Assembly (NCBI RefSeq): GCF_005771495.1
Contig: NZ_VAUW01000008.1
Span: forward strand, 85,991 to 149,990
Direction: 5' to 3'
DNA: 64,000 nt
Source of the DNA: Maribacter sp. ACAM166
Lineage (GTDB): Bacteria; Bacteroidota; Bacteroidia; Flavobacteriales; Flavobacteriaceae
Position numbers and translations under genes: made by a program. The notes beneath the pieces are model-generated. The model was not told where the DNA came from, did not search any database, and saw only the letters and a list, made by a program, of their open reading frames with translations. Below are positions 54,207-62,492 of this stretch, one piece after another; position 1 is the first letter of the stretch; each line of letters begins with the position of its first letter.

Positions 54207-54359
54207 TTGAAAAAAGCAATCTACAAAGTACTCGCCAAGCTTAATAAAGCTCTTTTACCTTCGTACAGTAGGCAACAATTAGATGTATCTAAAGCAAGTA
54301 AAATGCAACTAGCACTTATAGGTTGGCGTTATTATGTAACCAAAAATGCGCTTGACTAG
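54207..54359 (+). CDS. Small basic protein often labelled SsrA-binding protein in flavobacteria
   Basis: 50 residues, starting with TTG at 54207 (KKAIYKVLAKLNKALLPSYS), ending MQLALIGWRYYVTKNALD. Very similar short proteins in flavobacteria, in my memory, carry the name SsrA-binding protein, although they are a third of SmpB's length and lack its OB fold, so that name is doubtful. Basic, amphipathic helices suggest RNA or membrane binding. Overlaps the convergent apt end by 4 bases. Confidence 0.65.
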   Translation: MKKAIYKVLAKLNKALLPSYSRQQLDVSKASKMQLALIGWRYYVTKNALD

Positions 54360-54868
54360 AACTTTAAAAGTGATGCTACCGGATAGTTACTAATTTTTGA
54401 CATTCCTTCTAAAAAAGGAAGTTCTATTAAAAAATTACATTGAATTATTTCTCCCCCTAATTTCTCAACCAATTTACATGCTGCGTTTGCAGTTCCGCCA
54501 GTTGCCAAGACATCATCATGTATGAGCACCCTATCCCCTTTTTCTATCCCATCAATATGAATTTGGAGGGTATCTGTACCATATTCTAAATCATACGTCT
54601 CGCTCAGCGTAGTAGAAGGTAATTTTCCTGGTTTACGAATAGGAACAAAACCGGCTTGAAGTCTTTCTGCTAGTAATGGCCCAAAAATAAATCCCCTACT
54701 CTCCATACCAACAACCTTATCTATTTTTTGATCATTCAATAATTCAATGAGTGCATTAGTGGTTTCTTTTAATGCTTTAGGGTTTTGTAATAATAAAGTT
54801 ATATCCTTAAAAATCACCCCTTGCTTCGGAAAATCGGGCACATCTCTAATTAAGCTTCTTAAATCCAT
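54356..54868 (-). CDS. apt: Adenine phosphoribosyltransferase
   Basis: 170 residues. PRPP-binding loop VLIHDDVLATGGTANAA (about 119-135), DYPKQG-like start FPKQGVIFKDITLLL and VVGMESRGFIFGPLLA. Salvages adenine to AMP with PRPP. Stands alone, divergent from the tRNA-Arg gene. Confidence 0.96.
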   Translation of the reverse strand: MDLRSLIRDVPDFPKQGVIFKDITLLLQNPKALKETTNALIELLNDQKIDKVVGMESRGFIFGPLLAERLQAGFVPIRKPGKLPSTTLSETYDLEYGTDTLQIHIDGIEKGDRVLIHDDVLATGGTANAACKLVEKLGGEIIQCNFLIELPFLEGMSKISNYPVASLLKF

Positions 54869-54943
54869 TTAATATTGTGTTCTTAATTTTGTGGTAAATG
54901 TAAAAAGAAATATATTTGCACCCCGTTAAGGGAAATATTAAAT

Positions 54944-55017
54944 GGCCTCGTGGCGCAACTGAATAGCGCACTTGATTACGGCTCAAGAGGTTACTGGTTT
55001 GAATCCAGTCGAGGTCA
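54944..55017 (+). tRNA. tRNA-Arg (anticodon ACG)
   Basis: 74 nt fold into a full cloverleaf: acceptor GGCCTCG/CGAGGTC (one G-T), D stem GCGC/GCGC, anticodon stem CTTGA/TCAAG with loop TTACGGC (anticodon ACG), T arm ACTGG-TTTGAAT-CCAGT, discriminator A. The CCA end is not encoded. A34 would be deaminated to inosine by TadA to read CGU, CGC and CGA. Confidence 0.97.
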
Positions 55018-55022
55018 CTAAT

Positions 55023-55064
55023 AAACCAGTACATCCCAAAGCTTTTTGGAATTGCTGGTTTTTT
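55023..55064 (+). terminator. Terminator of tRNA-Arg
   Basis: AAACCAG/CTGGTTT stem followed by a T run, six bases after the tRNA. Confidence 0.75.
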
Positions 55065-55215
55065 ATTTGCAGAAAATTTGCAGAAAAAAATTGTTTTTAG
55101 AATAGAGATAATAGTTTGGAAACTAATTACTAATATTTCAAGTCGTAATTTTTACAATTGATTTTATAATTACTCTTTTCTTAAAAAAGATAATTAAAGA
55201 AAAGTTTTTAGCTTT

Positions 55216-55241
55216 GGGTTCAAATCCCGCCTCGAGTACCA
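55216..55241 (+). other. tRNA 3'-end fragment (possible attachment-site scar)
   Basis: GGGTTCAAATCCC is a T-arm core, followed by GC, the acceptor 3' strand CTCGAGT, discriminator A and CCA. No matching 5' half lies upstream (the expected T-stem and acceptor partners are absent). It does not match tRNA-Arg at 54944. Such fragments are left when elements integrate into a tRNA 3' end. Confidence 0.6.
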
Positions 55242-55387
55242 AAACCCTTGTTAATCTTCTGATTTTCAATGGATTTTTATTTTTGTAGATTTATTTCCCC
55301 CATATATTCCCCGTAATTGACGATTAGCAGCTATTTAGGATATGAAATTATATGATTTTAATTCCCAACCCAAGAGGGGGAGCAGAT

Positions 55388-55421
55388 AAAGTCCAGTAAG
55401 CCGTATGCTTACTGGACTTTT
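55388..55421. terminator. Strong hairpin terminator
   Basis: AAAGTCCAGTAAG-CCGTATG-CTTACTGGACTTTT, a perfect 13-bp stem. No gene ends just before it on either strand: the 55065-55387 stretch holds only the tRNA fragment and a short direct repeat (ATTTGCAGAAAA twice near 55065). It may end an unseen short RNA or be left from a lost gene. Confidence 0.75.
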
Positions 55422-55505
55422 GTTTTTGAGAAACTTTTTTATCCCAGTTTATTTATTTTCTAATTGGAACGGCACGCTTATGTAACAATACATATGGGTT
55501 AATAA

Positions 55506-56423
55506 CTAATTACTCCTACTGCGCCAAGGAACCCATTGAGCACCAAGGCAGTTATTTTTATACCGATCATCGTAATCCAAAATTTTAAGTAAAGCCAAGT
55601 CGATATACATTACTGCTAACTTTAATGCTTGAAATCTTGCAAATGGTCCAATTTTTTGAATTTTCTCCCTATTTTTTACATGTGCATGAACTAAAGCATT
55701 TCTAACATAAACAATTGATTCAGGTCCATCATTTATATCCTGTCCTTTCATTACGATTGTTAAATCTGTAAGTTCTTTTGGAATCTCCTTAGTTATCGAA
55801 CATGAAGATAATATCAATCTTATTTTGTTTGACGCACTTAAATTATGAGAATCCTTACCTTTAATCAGTCCATTAAGTTCTACCAACCACCAATTGTAAA
55901 TTAACTCTAATGTAGATTGTGCCATTATTAGTCTGGTACCTGAAGAAAGTTCAGGTGAATTTCCTTCACAATACCATTTAATGGAAAATATCAAGAAATC
56001 CTTTGCATCTTTTTGTGTCCATAAAAACCAAAATTTCCACCATATCTTTTCTATTTGTTCGCTTTTGAAATCTGTTAAAGCCCATGAATGGGTACTTTGA
56101 TATGATTCATTAATGTGTCGTGTATAGTCTTGGAATACTACTTCATTATTTAATTTTCCTTTTAAAAACAAAGTTCCAACACGTCGGCCGTTCAAAAAGG
56201 AAAAAAATGTATTTAGTGCTATACAAATCTCTTCAGCTTGTTTGTAGGGGGTTGGTTTTTTAAAATCAATTTTACCATTGTAAAGCAGTACATACCCACC
56301 AGATGAGTGTAACTTTTTTTGGAGTGCTTTGTAGTTCTTTCTTTTATCTATGGTAACATTAAAGTTTTCATTAGTGAATGAGATTCGTCCAGATATTGTG
56401 CTAGCACCTTTTTCTGTTTTCAA
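55506..56423 (-). CDS. HEPN-like protein, probably 5'-truncated
   Basis: 305 residues from a TTG at 56423. The same frame stays open to 56510 (adding FAIPNLKSFWGDTFQ), but there is no ATG or GTG before the TGA at 56511, so the real N-terminus is probably lost. A beta-rich N-part (ISGRISFTNENFNVTI) precedes helices with ALNTFFSFLNGRRVG, AQSTLELIYNWWLVE and SASNKIRLILSS. YVRNALVHAH (RN-x3-H) is an HEPN-RNase-type motif. The layout recalls ApeA-like defence proteins; function is inferred. Confidence 0.6.
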   Translation of the reverse strand: MKTEKGASTISGRISFTNENFNVTIDKRKNYKALQKKLHSSGGYVLLYNGKIDFKKPTPYKQAEEICIALNTFFSFLNGRRVGTLFLKGKLNNEVVFQDYTRHINESYQSTHSWALTDFKSEQIEKIWWKFWFLWTQKDAKDFLIFSIKWYCEGNSPELSSGTRLIMAQSTLELIYNWWLVELNGLIKGKDSHNLSASNKIRLILSSCSITKEIPKELTDLTIVMKGQDINDGPESIVYVRNALVHAHVKNREKIQKIGPFARFQALKLAVMYIDLALLKILDYDDRYKNNCLGAQWVPWRSRSN

Positions 56424-56510
56424 TTGAAATGTATCGCCCCAAAAGGATTTTAGGTTTGGTATAGCAAACCCAAGTTCATTTATTTTGGACTCTTTCTTAC
56501 CTAGAATTGG

Positions 56511-57135
56511 TCAGATAATGGGGTATTCTATGGTTGTCTTAGATAAAGTATTACGGCAGGCACTAATAAGTGAAATGATTACTCCAGATAGTCTATGGTT
56601 ACTAATGGTTGGCGTTGTTGGTTGCTACTGGTAGGTATAAAGGTAGGCACTAACAAGTAAGATGATTGCCATGGCAGATAATAGGGTAGTCTATGGTTGG
56701 TAATGGTTGCCCAAGGTAGTCTCTGTTGGTAATCTGATTCCATTAAACTGGAAATGTACTAGTCTATTGTGGCAATGGTTACCACTGCCGTAAAATGGCA
56801 GATAATATGGCAGTTTATTATTGGCAATGATAATCAATGTTGGGATTGTGTTTGCCACGGCAGATTTTATGGCAGTCTGCTGTTGAGTCTCGGGTAGATA
56901 ATATACATACTTTGGGTAGGCAATAAATTATTTCGGGTAGGCAGAGGGTAGAACGGAGGGTAGGTAAAAGTAATTTCAACAATAAATTGTGGGTAAGTTC
57001 TGGATATCAACGGTTTATATAATAGTTGCTTCGGGTAGGCACAGGCTAGGTAATGTATTTAGCTTGGGTAGGTAATATATTAAAGAAGGGAGGGCATTAG
57101 GGCATTTCCTGGTTGGCAATGGTTACCTATGGTTT
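56511..57135. repeat. G/T-rich field of decayed repeats
   Basis: No gene. Diverged copies of one motif (consensus near GGCAGATAATAGGGTAGT followed by CTATGGTTGGTAATGG) occur at about 56511, 56581, 56671, 56795 and 56857. The longer unit GGyAGGCACTAAyAAGT precedes two of them (56556, 56642). The second half has at least six GGGTAGGyA/GGGTAGA words (56891-57072). One strand is strongly G/T rich, unlike any neighbour. The next stretch, 57136-57302, shows nothing. Confidence 0.6.
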
Positions 57136-57302
57136 GTTTTAATGTGAAACCTGCAATCCAATAGTCCAGTTCTTATATCGTCAAATTATAGTTTATTAAA
57201 ACTTATGAGACTATTTTTCGAAGACACGTAATATCGTAAAAAATGAAGGAAATAAATGTTAACTATAGTGTATTAAGATATATCAAATTACCTGATTTAG
57301 TT

Positions 57303-57701
57303 TTAAATATTAAGTTTTGGATTCTTATCCATATAGTCCTGCCAAGTGACTAGCACATATTTGTCCTTCCCGTTTTCTAATTTCTTTAGAAACCCATATT
57401 CATAAATAAAAAGATACACCTCTCCTTTTTGATTTTTCCAATAGTGGGTGAAGAATTTTGGGTCAAATCCTAACTCCAATAATACACTGCTTCGTATGGT
57501 TACCTTGCCGCCTTTGTTGTATTCTTTTAGAATCTTCCGGTTCAATTTCAATTGATTGTCCACTTTATTATAGAAGCGTTCCGGGTTTTGTTTTTCCTTT
57601 TGGTATTGGTAGGCACTTTTGCACTATAAGTCACAATATTTTTTATCCGTTCTCCCTGTAAGTTGCTTTTTACAATACAAACATTCATGCTGTAATCTCA
57701 T
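57303..57701 (-). pseudogene. Zinc-ribbon protein gene interrupted by an amber codon
   Basis: Read from the ATG at 57701, the frame gives C-x2-C (CLYC), LTGRTDKKYCDL, then TAG (57624-57626), then CKSAYQYQKEKQ, and continues to the stop at 57303. The stop sits inside the second zinc pair (C-x3-C). The family (CxxC...TGRxDKKYC...C...Y, then a helix and NRKILKEYNKGGK and a beta C-terminus) is known to me from flavobacteria, with function unknown. A GTG at 57563 could restart the last 86 residues. Divergent from the recombinase gene. Confidence 0.75.
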
Positions 57702-57804
57702 CTCTATAAATTTAAGTGAATGCCTATACGAACATTATTCGCTTAATGTACGATTAAATCAATTCTATCCTATAAATTTCAATTTTATTGTCTAATTCAA
57801 TCTT

Positions 57805-58947
57805 ATGGATTCTTCTTATAAACAACATATTAAGTCTATAACCCTATATCATCTTATGATCAACGATACCAAGATGATTGGTATAAAATTTGATTCCGAT
57901 AAAGTTATTCATGCCCTTATAAAAAGTATGTCCGCTCCAAAATGGAGCAACAGGTATAAAATGGTTTATTTGCCCAATACCAAACAGAATCTGGATGAAA
58001 TTTATAACGTTTTTAAAGGTGTTGTTTGGATAAACTACAATCGATTTTTAACAAATAAACCAATACATACGAATAATGAAGCATTGGATGTTGCCTGGTT
58101 TCGAAAAAGAAAGACCATCCCTAATTACAAGCATTGTCCTGAAGAATATCTGTTAAAGCTTGAGCTTAAACGATACTCCAATAATACGGTTCGTATCTAT
58201 GTTCCCTTTTTTGAAATGTTCATTAACTTCTATAACGATAGGGAGCTGAAAACTTTGGATGAAGTTGATATACGGGTCTTTCTCCAGCATTTGATACAAA
58301 GAAAATTGTCCAATTCCTATATTAACCAAGTTATCAATGCCATTAAGTTTTATTATGAAGTGGTACTTGGAATGCCTCACAGATTTTATGACATTGAACG
58401 TCCACGCAAAGAGTATAAGCTTCCAAAGGTAATTTCCAAAGAGGAAGTTCTAGCAATTATTAAAAACACCAATAATATAAAACATAAGTGTGTTGTAGAA
58501 CTTCTATATGGTTCGGGTTTGCGCAAGAGCGAACTTTTAAATTTAAAAATTAATGATATCGATAGCAAACGTATGCTAGTCCGTGTAGAAAATGCCAAAG
58601 GCAATAAGGATAGGCACACATTACTGTCTAAAATAGCGTTAGATGATCTAAGAATATATTTCAGGGAATACAGGCCAAAGGTGTATTTATTTGAAGGGCA
58701 AAAGGGAGGAAAATATAGTGGCGAGAGTGTCCTAAGAATTGTAAAAATGGCAACAGAAAAAGCACGAATACGTAAAAGTGTATCTCCACATATACTCCGC
58801 CATAGTTTTGCTACACATTTATTGGAAACAGGTGTTGATCTGCGTCAAATTCAGGTACTTTTAGGACATAGTTCTAGCAAAACGACCGAAATCTACACCC
58901 ATGTAGCCACAAATACTTTTAAGACAATAAAAAATCCACTAGATTAG
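57805..58947 (+). CDS. Tyrosine recombinase (Xer-like) with an N-terminal extension
   Basis: 380 residues. Catalytic residues: R240 (GSGLRKSELL), K265 (ENAKGNKDR), H329-x2-R332 (HILRHSFA), H355 (LLGHSSSKTT) and Y364 (EIYTHVA). A SAM-like core-binding domain covers about 110-195. Residues 1-100 are an extra domain of unknown function (YKQHIKSITLYHLMIND). The helix insertion after the lysine that marks integron integrases (IntI) is absent. It stands at the head of the cassette array, reading toward it. Likely the recombinase of that array. Confidence 0.93.
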   Translation: MDSSYKQHIKSITLYHLMINDTKMIGIKFDSDKVIHALIKSMSAPKWSNRYKMVYLPNTKQNLDEIYNVFKGVVWINYNRFLTNKPIHTNNEALDVAWFRKRKTIPNYKHCPEEYLLKLELKRYSNNTVRIYVPFFEMFINFYNDRELKTLDEVDIRVFLQHLIQRKLSNSYINQVINAIKFYYEVVLGMPHRFYDIERPRKEYKLPKVISKEEVLAIIKNTNNIKHKCVVELLYGSGLRKSELLNLKINDIDSKRMLVRVENAKGNKDRHTLLSKIALDDLRIYFREYRPKVYLFEGQKGGKYSGESVLRIVKMATEKARIRKSVSPHILRHSFATHLLETGVDLRQIQVLLGHSSSKTTEIYTHVATNTFKTIKNPLD

Positions 58948-58969
58948 TCCTACTAATAAAATGGAAATA

Positions 58970-59004
58970 ACCGTATTCATACGTATATCAGTACGTTGCC
59001 GCCA
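58970..59004 (+). other. attI-like junction at the head of the array
   Basis: The core GTACG-TTGCCGCCAATAC has its cut point at 58995/58996. Upstream is CCGTATTCATACGTATATCA, with imperfect inverted ATACGTAT symmetry. It shares the ACGTT core with the two later junctions (60013/60014, 62470/62471). Confidence 0.55.
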
Positions 59005-59049
59005 ATACATTGAGAACTCAATCAATAAAACAATATTAATAAAACACTT

Positions 59050-59805
59050 ATGAATTTAGGACTAAAAGGGAAAAATGCAATAATTACGGGAGCGAGTAAA
59101 GGAATAGGAAGAAGTATCGCATTAACACTTGCAGAAGAAGGCGTAAACGTGGCTATTTGTGCGCGTGGCAAAGAAGCCCTCCAAAAAACAAAAAATGAAC
59201 TTCTTGAAAAAGGAGTAAAGGTTTTTGCACAGACCTGCGATGTTGGCGATACAGAACGATTCAATTTATTTCTTGATGCTGTAAAGGATGAGTTTGGCAG
59301 TGTAGATATTTTAGTCAATAATGCCTCGGCGCTCACTATGGGTGATGAATACCAAGATTGGGAAGCATCTGTTCAAATTGACCTGATGGCAAGCGTAAGA
59401 GCAACAAAAAAAGTTGTTCCTTGGATGATGGAATCTGGTAGTGGTAACATTTTATTTATTTCATCTGTATCCGGTCTAGAATCGGGATCTCCGCCAGCGT
59501 ATGCCGCTGCAAAAGCAGCGCTTATCAGTTATTCAAAAACAATGGCTGTTCAGTTGGCTCCGCAACACATTCGAGTCAATACCATTGCGCCAGGTGCAGT
59601 TGAGTTTGAAGGCGGGCTTTGGGAAATGATTAAAGAAAATAACCGCCCATTTTACGATATGGCAATCGACGCGAGTCCTTCAGGCAGAATGGGAACACCA
59701 GATGAAATTGCAAAAGTCGCCACCTTTTTAGTTTCGCCCTGTGCCAGTTGGGTTACTGGAACATGCCTAGCCATAGATGGTGGATCACATAAATCGAATT
59801 TCTAA
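59050..59805 (+). CDS. SDR-family oxidoreductase (cassette 1)
   Basis: 251 residues. NAD(P) site TGASKGIGRS (13-22), NNAS at about 88, catalytic Ser in ISSVSG, YAAAK (Tyr/Lys), and the end AIDGGS. A classical short-chain dehydrogenase, nearest in text to 3-oxoacyl-ACP reductase-like proteins; substrate unknown. The only gene between junctions 58995 and 60013, so it is a single-gene cassette, 54 bases after the junction. Confidence 0.92.
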   Translation: MNLGLKGKNAIITGASKGIGRSIALTLAEEGVNVAICARGKEALQKTKNELLEKGVKVFAQTCDVGDTERFNLFLDAVKDEFGSVDILVNNASALTMGDEYQDWEASVQIDLMASVRATKKVVPWMMESGSGNILFISSVSGLESGSPPAYAAAKAALISYSKTMAVQLAPQHIRVNTIAPGAVEFEGGLWEMIKENNRPFYDMAIDASPSGRMGTPDEIAKVATFLVSPCASWVTGTCLAIDGGSHKSNF

Positions 59806-59884
59806 CAATCAAATAATGCAATTAACTCCACATTTTGTTATGAGTACCTATCAAAAGATTCATAGTTCTATATAAATATAGTAC

Positions 59885-60019
59885 TGGCGGCAACACCGTA
59901 TAAAATTAATTGCTAGTACAAGCTTACTTACGATAATCCTCGCGAATTTTCTATTCGGTTTGTATTTGCTAAATTAGGTACTTAAACAACGCAACTAATA
60001 TTATACCAACACGTTATGC
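59885..60019 (+). other. attC-like recombination site 1
   Basis: Starts with TGGCGGCAAC (59885-59894), the exact complement of the cassette's own start GTTGCCGCCA (58995). Then arm GTATAAAATTAATTGC (59898-59913) pairs 14/16 with GCAACTAATATTATAC (59991-60006). The inner GTAC pair (59916, 59978) extends it. It ends with CAACACG-TTATGC, cut point 60013/60014. About 130 bp, an imperfect hairpin as in integron attC. No other content in the gap. Confidence 0.75.
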
Positions 60020-60039
60020 TCAACCTCAATAAAACTCAA

Positions 60040-61716
60040 ATGAAAACAAAAGAAACTGCTGCTCGATTATTTGTACTTTTTGTATTAGCTGTACTGACCG
60101 CTTCATGTCAAGATAAAATACAAAAAGCTGATCTTGTAATTACCAATGCTATTATTTGGACTGGCAATGAAAATGAGCCGAGGGCTGAGGCTATGGCTAT
60201 ATCTGGTGATACTATTCTTTCGATAGGAAGCTCTCAAAAAATTTCAGAATTTATCGGAAAAAATACAGAGATCAGAGATCTGTCTGGGAAATTTGTTACA
60301 CCTGGTTTTATTGATAGTCACGTTCACTTACTAACAGGAGGATTTAACCTGAATTCTGTTCAATTGAGAAATGCTAAAACTCCTGCGGAGTTTATCCAAA
60401 AAATTGAATCATTTGCCAAGACAGTCCCAAAAGGATCATGGATTCTTGGAGGAGATTGGGACCATGAAAATTGGAGTGGTGAGCTACCCACTAAAGAATG
60501 GATTGATGGAGTAACTAAAGATAATCCAGTTTTTATTACCAGATTGGACGGACATATGTCTTTAGCAAATTCCATTGCTTTAGAATTAGCCGGAGTAACC
60601 AACCAAACTCCCGATATTGATGGCGGAGATATAGTAAGAAATACAAATGGTGAATTAACTGGTTTATTAAAAGACAATGCCACTGATTTAATTTGGCGAT
60701 TTGTTACCGAGCCCACAGAAGAAGAAAAAGAACAAGCCTTAATGGCAGCGATGAAGTATTTGTCTTCAAACGGGGTAACCTCAGTTCACCACATGTCAGC
60801 AGCATGGCATTATTTAGTGCTTAAAAAAGCACGAGCAAATGACAAGCTTATTACTCGTATCTATGCTATGTATCCGCTTAGTGATTGGGGAAATTTAAAA
60901 AAAGAAATTGACATTAATGGAAGTGGTGACAACTGGTTAAAAATTGGGGGATTAAAGGGGTTTGTGGATGGGTCATTAGGTTCACACACAGCTGCATTCT
61001 TTGACCCCTACTTAGACAAATCTTCTGATAATGGCTTATTCGTCACTCCAATAGACAGCATTTATAAATTTGTGAAGGCTGCTGATAAAGAGGATTTTCA
61101 GGTCATGATTCATGCCATTGGTGATAAAGCTATTCATAATCTGCTCAATACATTCGAAAAAATTCAAAAAGAAAATGGTAATAAGGACAGAAGATTCAGA
61201 GTTGAGCATGCTCAGCATATATCTCAAAATGATATCAAACGATTTTCACAACTTAATGTCATACCGAGCATGCAACCTTATCACGCAATCGATGACGGGA
61301 GATGGGCAGAAAAATTGATTGGTTCGGACCGAATCAAAACAACCTATGCTTTTAAATCATTGCTTGATGAACAAGCAAAATTAGTATTTGGAAGCGATTG
61401 GTTTGTTGCACCCCCAATACCATTAATGGGCATTTATGCAGCCGTAACTCGTAGAACCTTAGATGATAAAAATCCTGAAGGTTGGGTTCCTGAACAAAAA
61501 ATAACAGCAGTTCAAGCACTGATAGCCTATACAAAAAATGCAGCTTATGCCTCATTTGAAGAAGATATAAAAGGTACACTGGAGTCTGGGAAATTGGCAG
61601 ATTTTGTAATTATTAGTGAAGATTTAACAAAGGTTGACCCAGTAAGGATAAAAGATTTAAAAATTTTAGAGACCTATGTAGGCGGCAAAAAAGTTTATGA
61701 TATTCAAGATCATTAA
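60040..61716 (+). CDS. YtcJ-like amidohydrolase lipoprotein (cassette 2)
   Basis: Start at 60040 (MKTKETAARLFVLFVLAVLTASC), with a lipobox; the ATG at 60016 lies in the recombination core. 558 residues. Amidohydrolase-3 (pfam07969) features: DSHVHLLTGG, HHMS, HAIGDKAIH, RVEHAQH and FGSDWFVAPP (metal His/Asp). Hydrolyses an unknown amide or cyclic substrate on the periplasmic side of a membrane. The only gene of its cassette. Confidence 0.92.
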   Translation: MKTKETAARLFVLFVLAVLTASCQDKIQKADLVITNAIIWTGNENEPRAEAMAISGDTILSIGSSQKISEFIGKNTEIRDLSGKFVTPGFIDSHVHLLTGGFNLNSVQLRNAKTPAEFIQKIESFAKTVPKGSWILGGDWDHENWSGELPTKEWIDGVTKDNPVFITRLDGHMSLANSIALELAGVTNQTPDIDGGDIVRNTNGELTGLLKDNATDLIWRFVTEPTEEEKEQALMAAMKYLSSNGVTSVHHMSAAWHYLVLKKARANDKLITRIYAMYPLSDWGNLKKEIDINGSGDNWLKIGGLKGFVDGSLGSHTAAFFDPYLDKSSDNGLFVTPIDSIYKFVKAADKEDFQVMIHAIGDKAIHNLLNTFEKIQKENGNKDRRFRVEHAQHISQNDIKRFSQLNVIPSMQPYHAIDDGRWAEKLIGSDRIKTTYAFKSLLDEQAKLVFGSDWFVAPPIPLMGIYAAVTRRTLDDKNPEGWVPEQKITAVQALIAYTKNAAYASFEEDIKGTLESGKLADFVIISEDLTKVDPVRIKDLKILETYVGGKKVYDIQDH

Positions 61717-61721
61717 AAGAA

Positions 61722-62477
61722 GAGCATAATCGAGAGGATGGCTCCGCCATCAAATGACGGAGTGCACCCCTCACACCACCGCACATACGGGTCTCGTATA
61801 CGGCGGTTCGCAATCCATCTTTTCAATCGCTCTTTACACCAATCGAAACTATTCTGTACTTTTTTAAAGGGCTACAGATTTTCTGGGGGTTGCCCATTAA
61901 CGAAAATCAATGCTCCCTGAATAATTTCCAGAAGGACTGCGTTCAGTCCTTCCCCACTTGTGAGACCTATGCAGTTTTATGCAACTCGTTTCTCGTGGGT
62001 ACTATGACCTCGGCTGACTTCTCTACTTAACCAACTCGTGGTTGTAGAGACCTCCCCAGGTAAGAGCGTCTTCTTTCTTCTGATCCCTGCCTTATCTACT
62101 ATTTCGGTTATCACTTTACGTGTTTTGGACTTTACAATGATGTGCTTGCTTATCCAACCTAATAGCCTCATATAAGGTTCCTGTTCGTCAGTACCAGAAT
62201 TTGTAGTCCTGCTTTCTTCAGATGTAATCTCACGATTACCACCCTTGCAGCTTACTAATGGTTCAAGGCGTTACCCCTGCCCATAAGGGACTTGCACCCT
62301 TTAAATGAATTAGCTACCTTTCTGTAGCTAAAAGACGCCCATACTGGGCACACACACAGTATATAGCAAATAGGGCATTCGGTGGTTTATGAAAATTCAG
62401 TGCAATTTACAAATGCCGCCAAACCGAAAGTTTATTGCCATATACTGCCCTACTTGCCATATACTAAACGTTAGCCA
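61722..62477 (+). other. attC-like recombination site 2, interrupted by a group II intron
   Basis: GAGCATAA (61722-61729) is the complement of the cassette's own start TTATGCTC (60014). After the intron (61729-62353) the site resumes as ACACAGTATATAGC. Arm AGTATATAGCAAATAGGGCA (62358-62377) pairs 18/20 with TGCCCTACTTGCCATATACT (62446-62465). Inner pair TTCGGT/ACCGAA. It ends AAACG-TTAGCC, cut 62470/62471. Removing the intron restores GAGCATAAC directly joined to the arm. Confidence 0.8.
61729..62353 (-). mobile_element. ORF-less group II intron
   Basis: Read leftward, it begins GTGTGCCCAGTATGGGCGTC (a GUGYG-type 5' end) and has typical domain I text (GGTACTGACGAACAGGAACC). Domain V is the complement of 61774-61809 (GAACCGCCGTATACGAGACC...GTGCGGTGG). 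Domain VI is the complement of 61741-61764, and the end is CTCGAT. 625 nt leave no room for a reverse transcriptase, and none is found. It could still splice if a maturase acts in trans. Antisense to the cassettes. Confidence 0.82.
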
Positions 62478-62492
62478 CAATATAATCAAACC

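Noticed and set aside
56511..57135. CRISPR array
   Set aside because: The repeats are of unequal length, strongly diverged and irregularly spaced, with no cas gene in the window.
57805..58947. Phage integrase that placed an element into tRNA-Arg at 54944
   Set aside because: The tRNA-Arg 3' end and its terminator are intact, and no copy of its 3' end is found to the right in the window.
61613..61813. 66-codon leftward frame across domain V of intron 1 and the amidohydrolase end
   Set aside because: Covers catalytic intron RNA and the antisense of a clear gene; the text is a translated domain V.
61977..62171. 64-codon leftward frame inside group II intron 1
   Set aside because: Lies in structured intron RNA (domains I-IV) and has no reverse-transcriptase or maturase motif.
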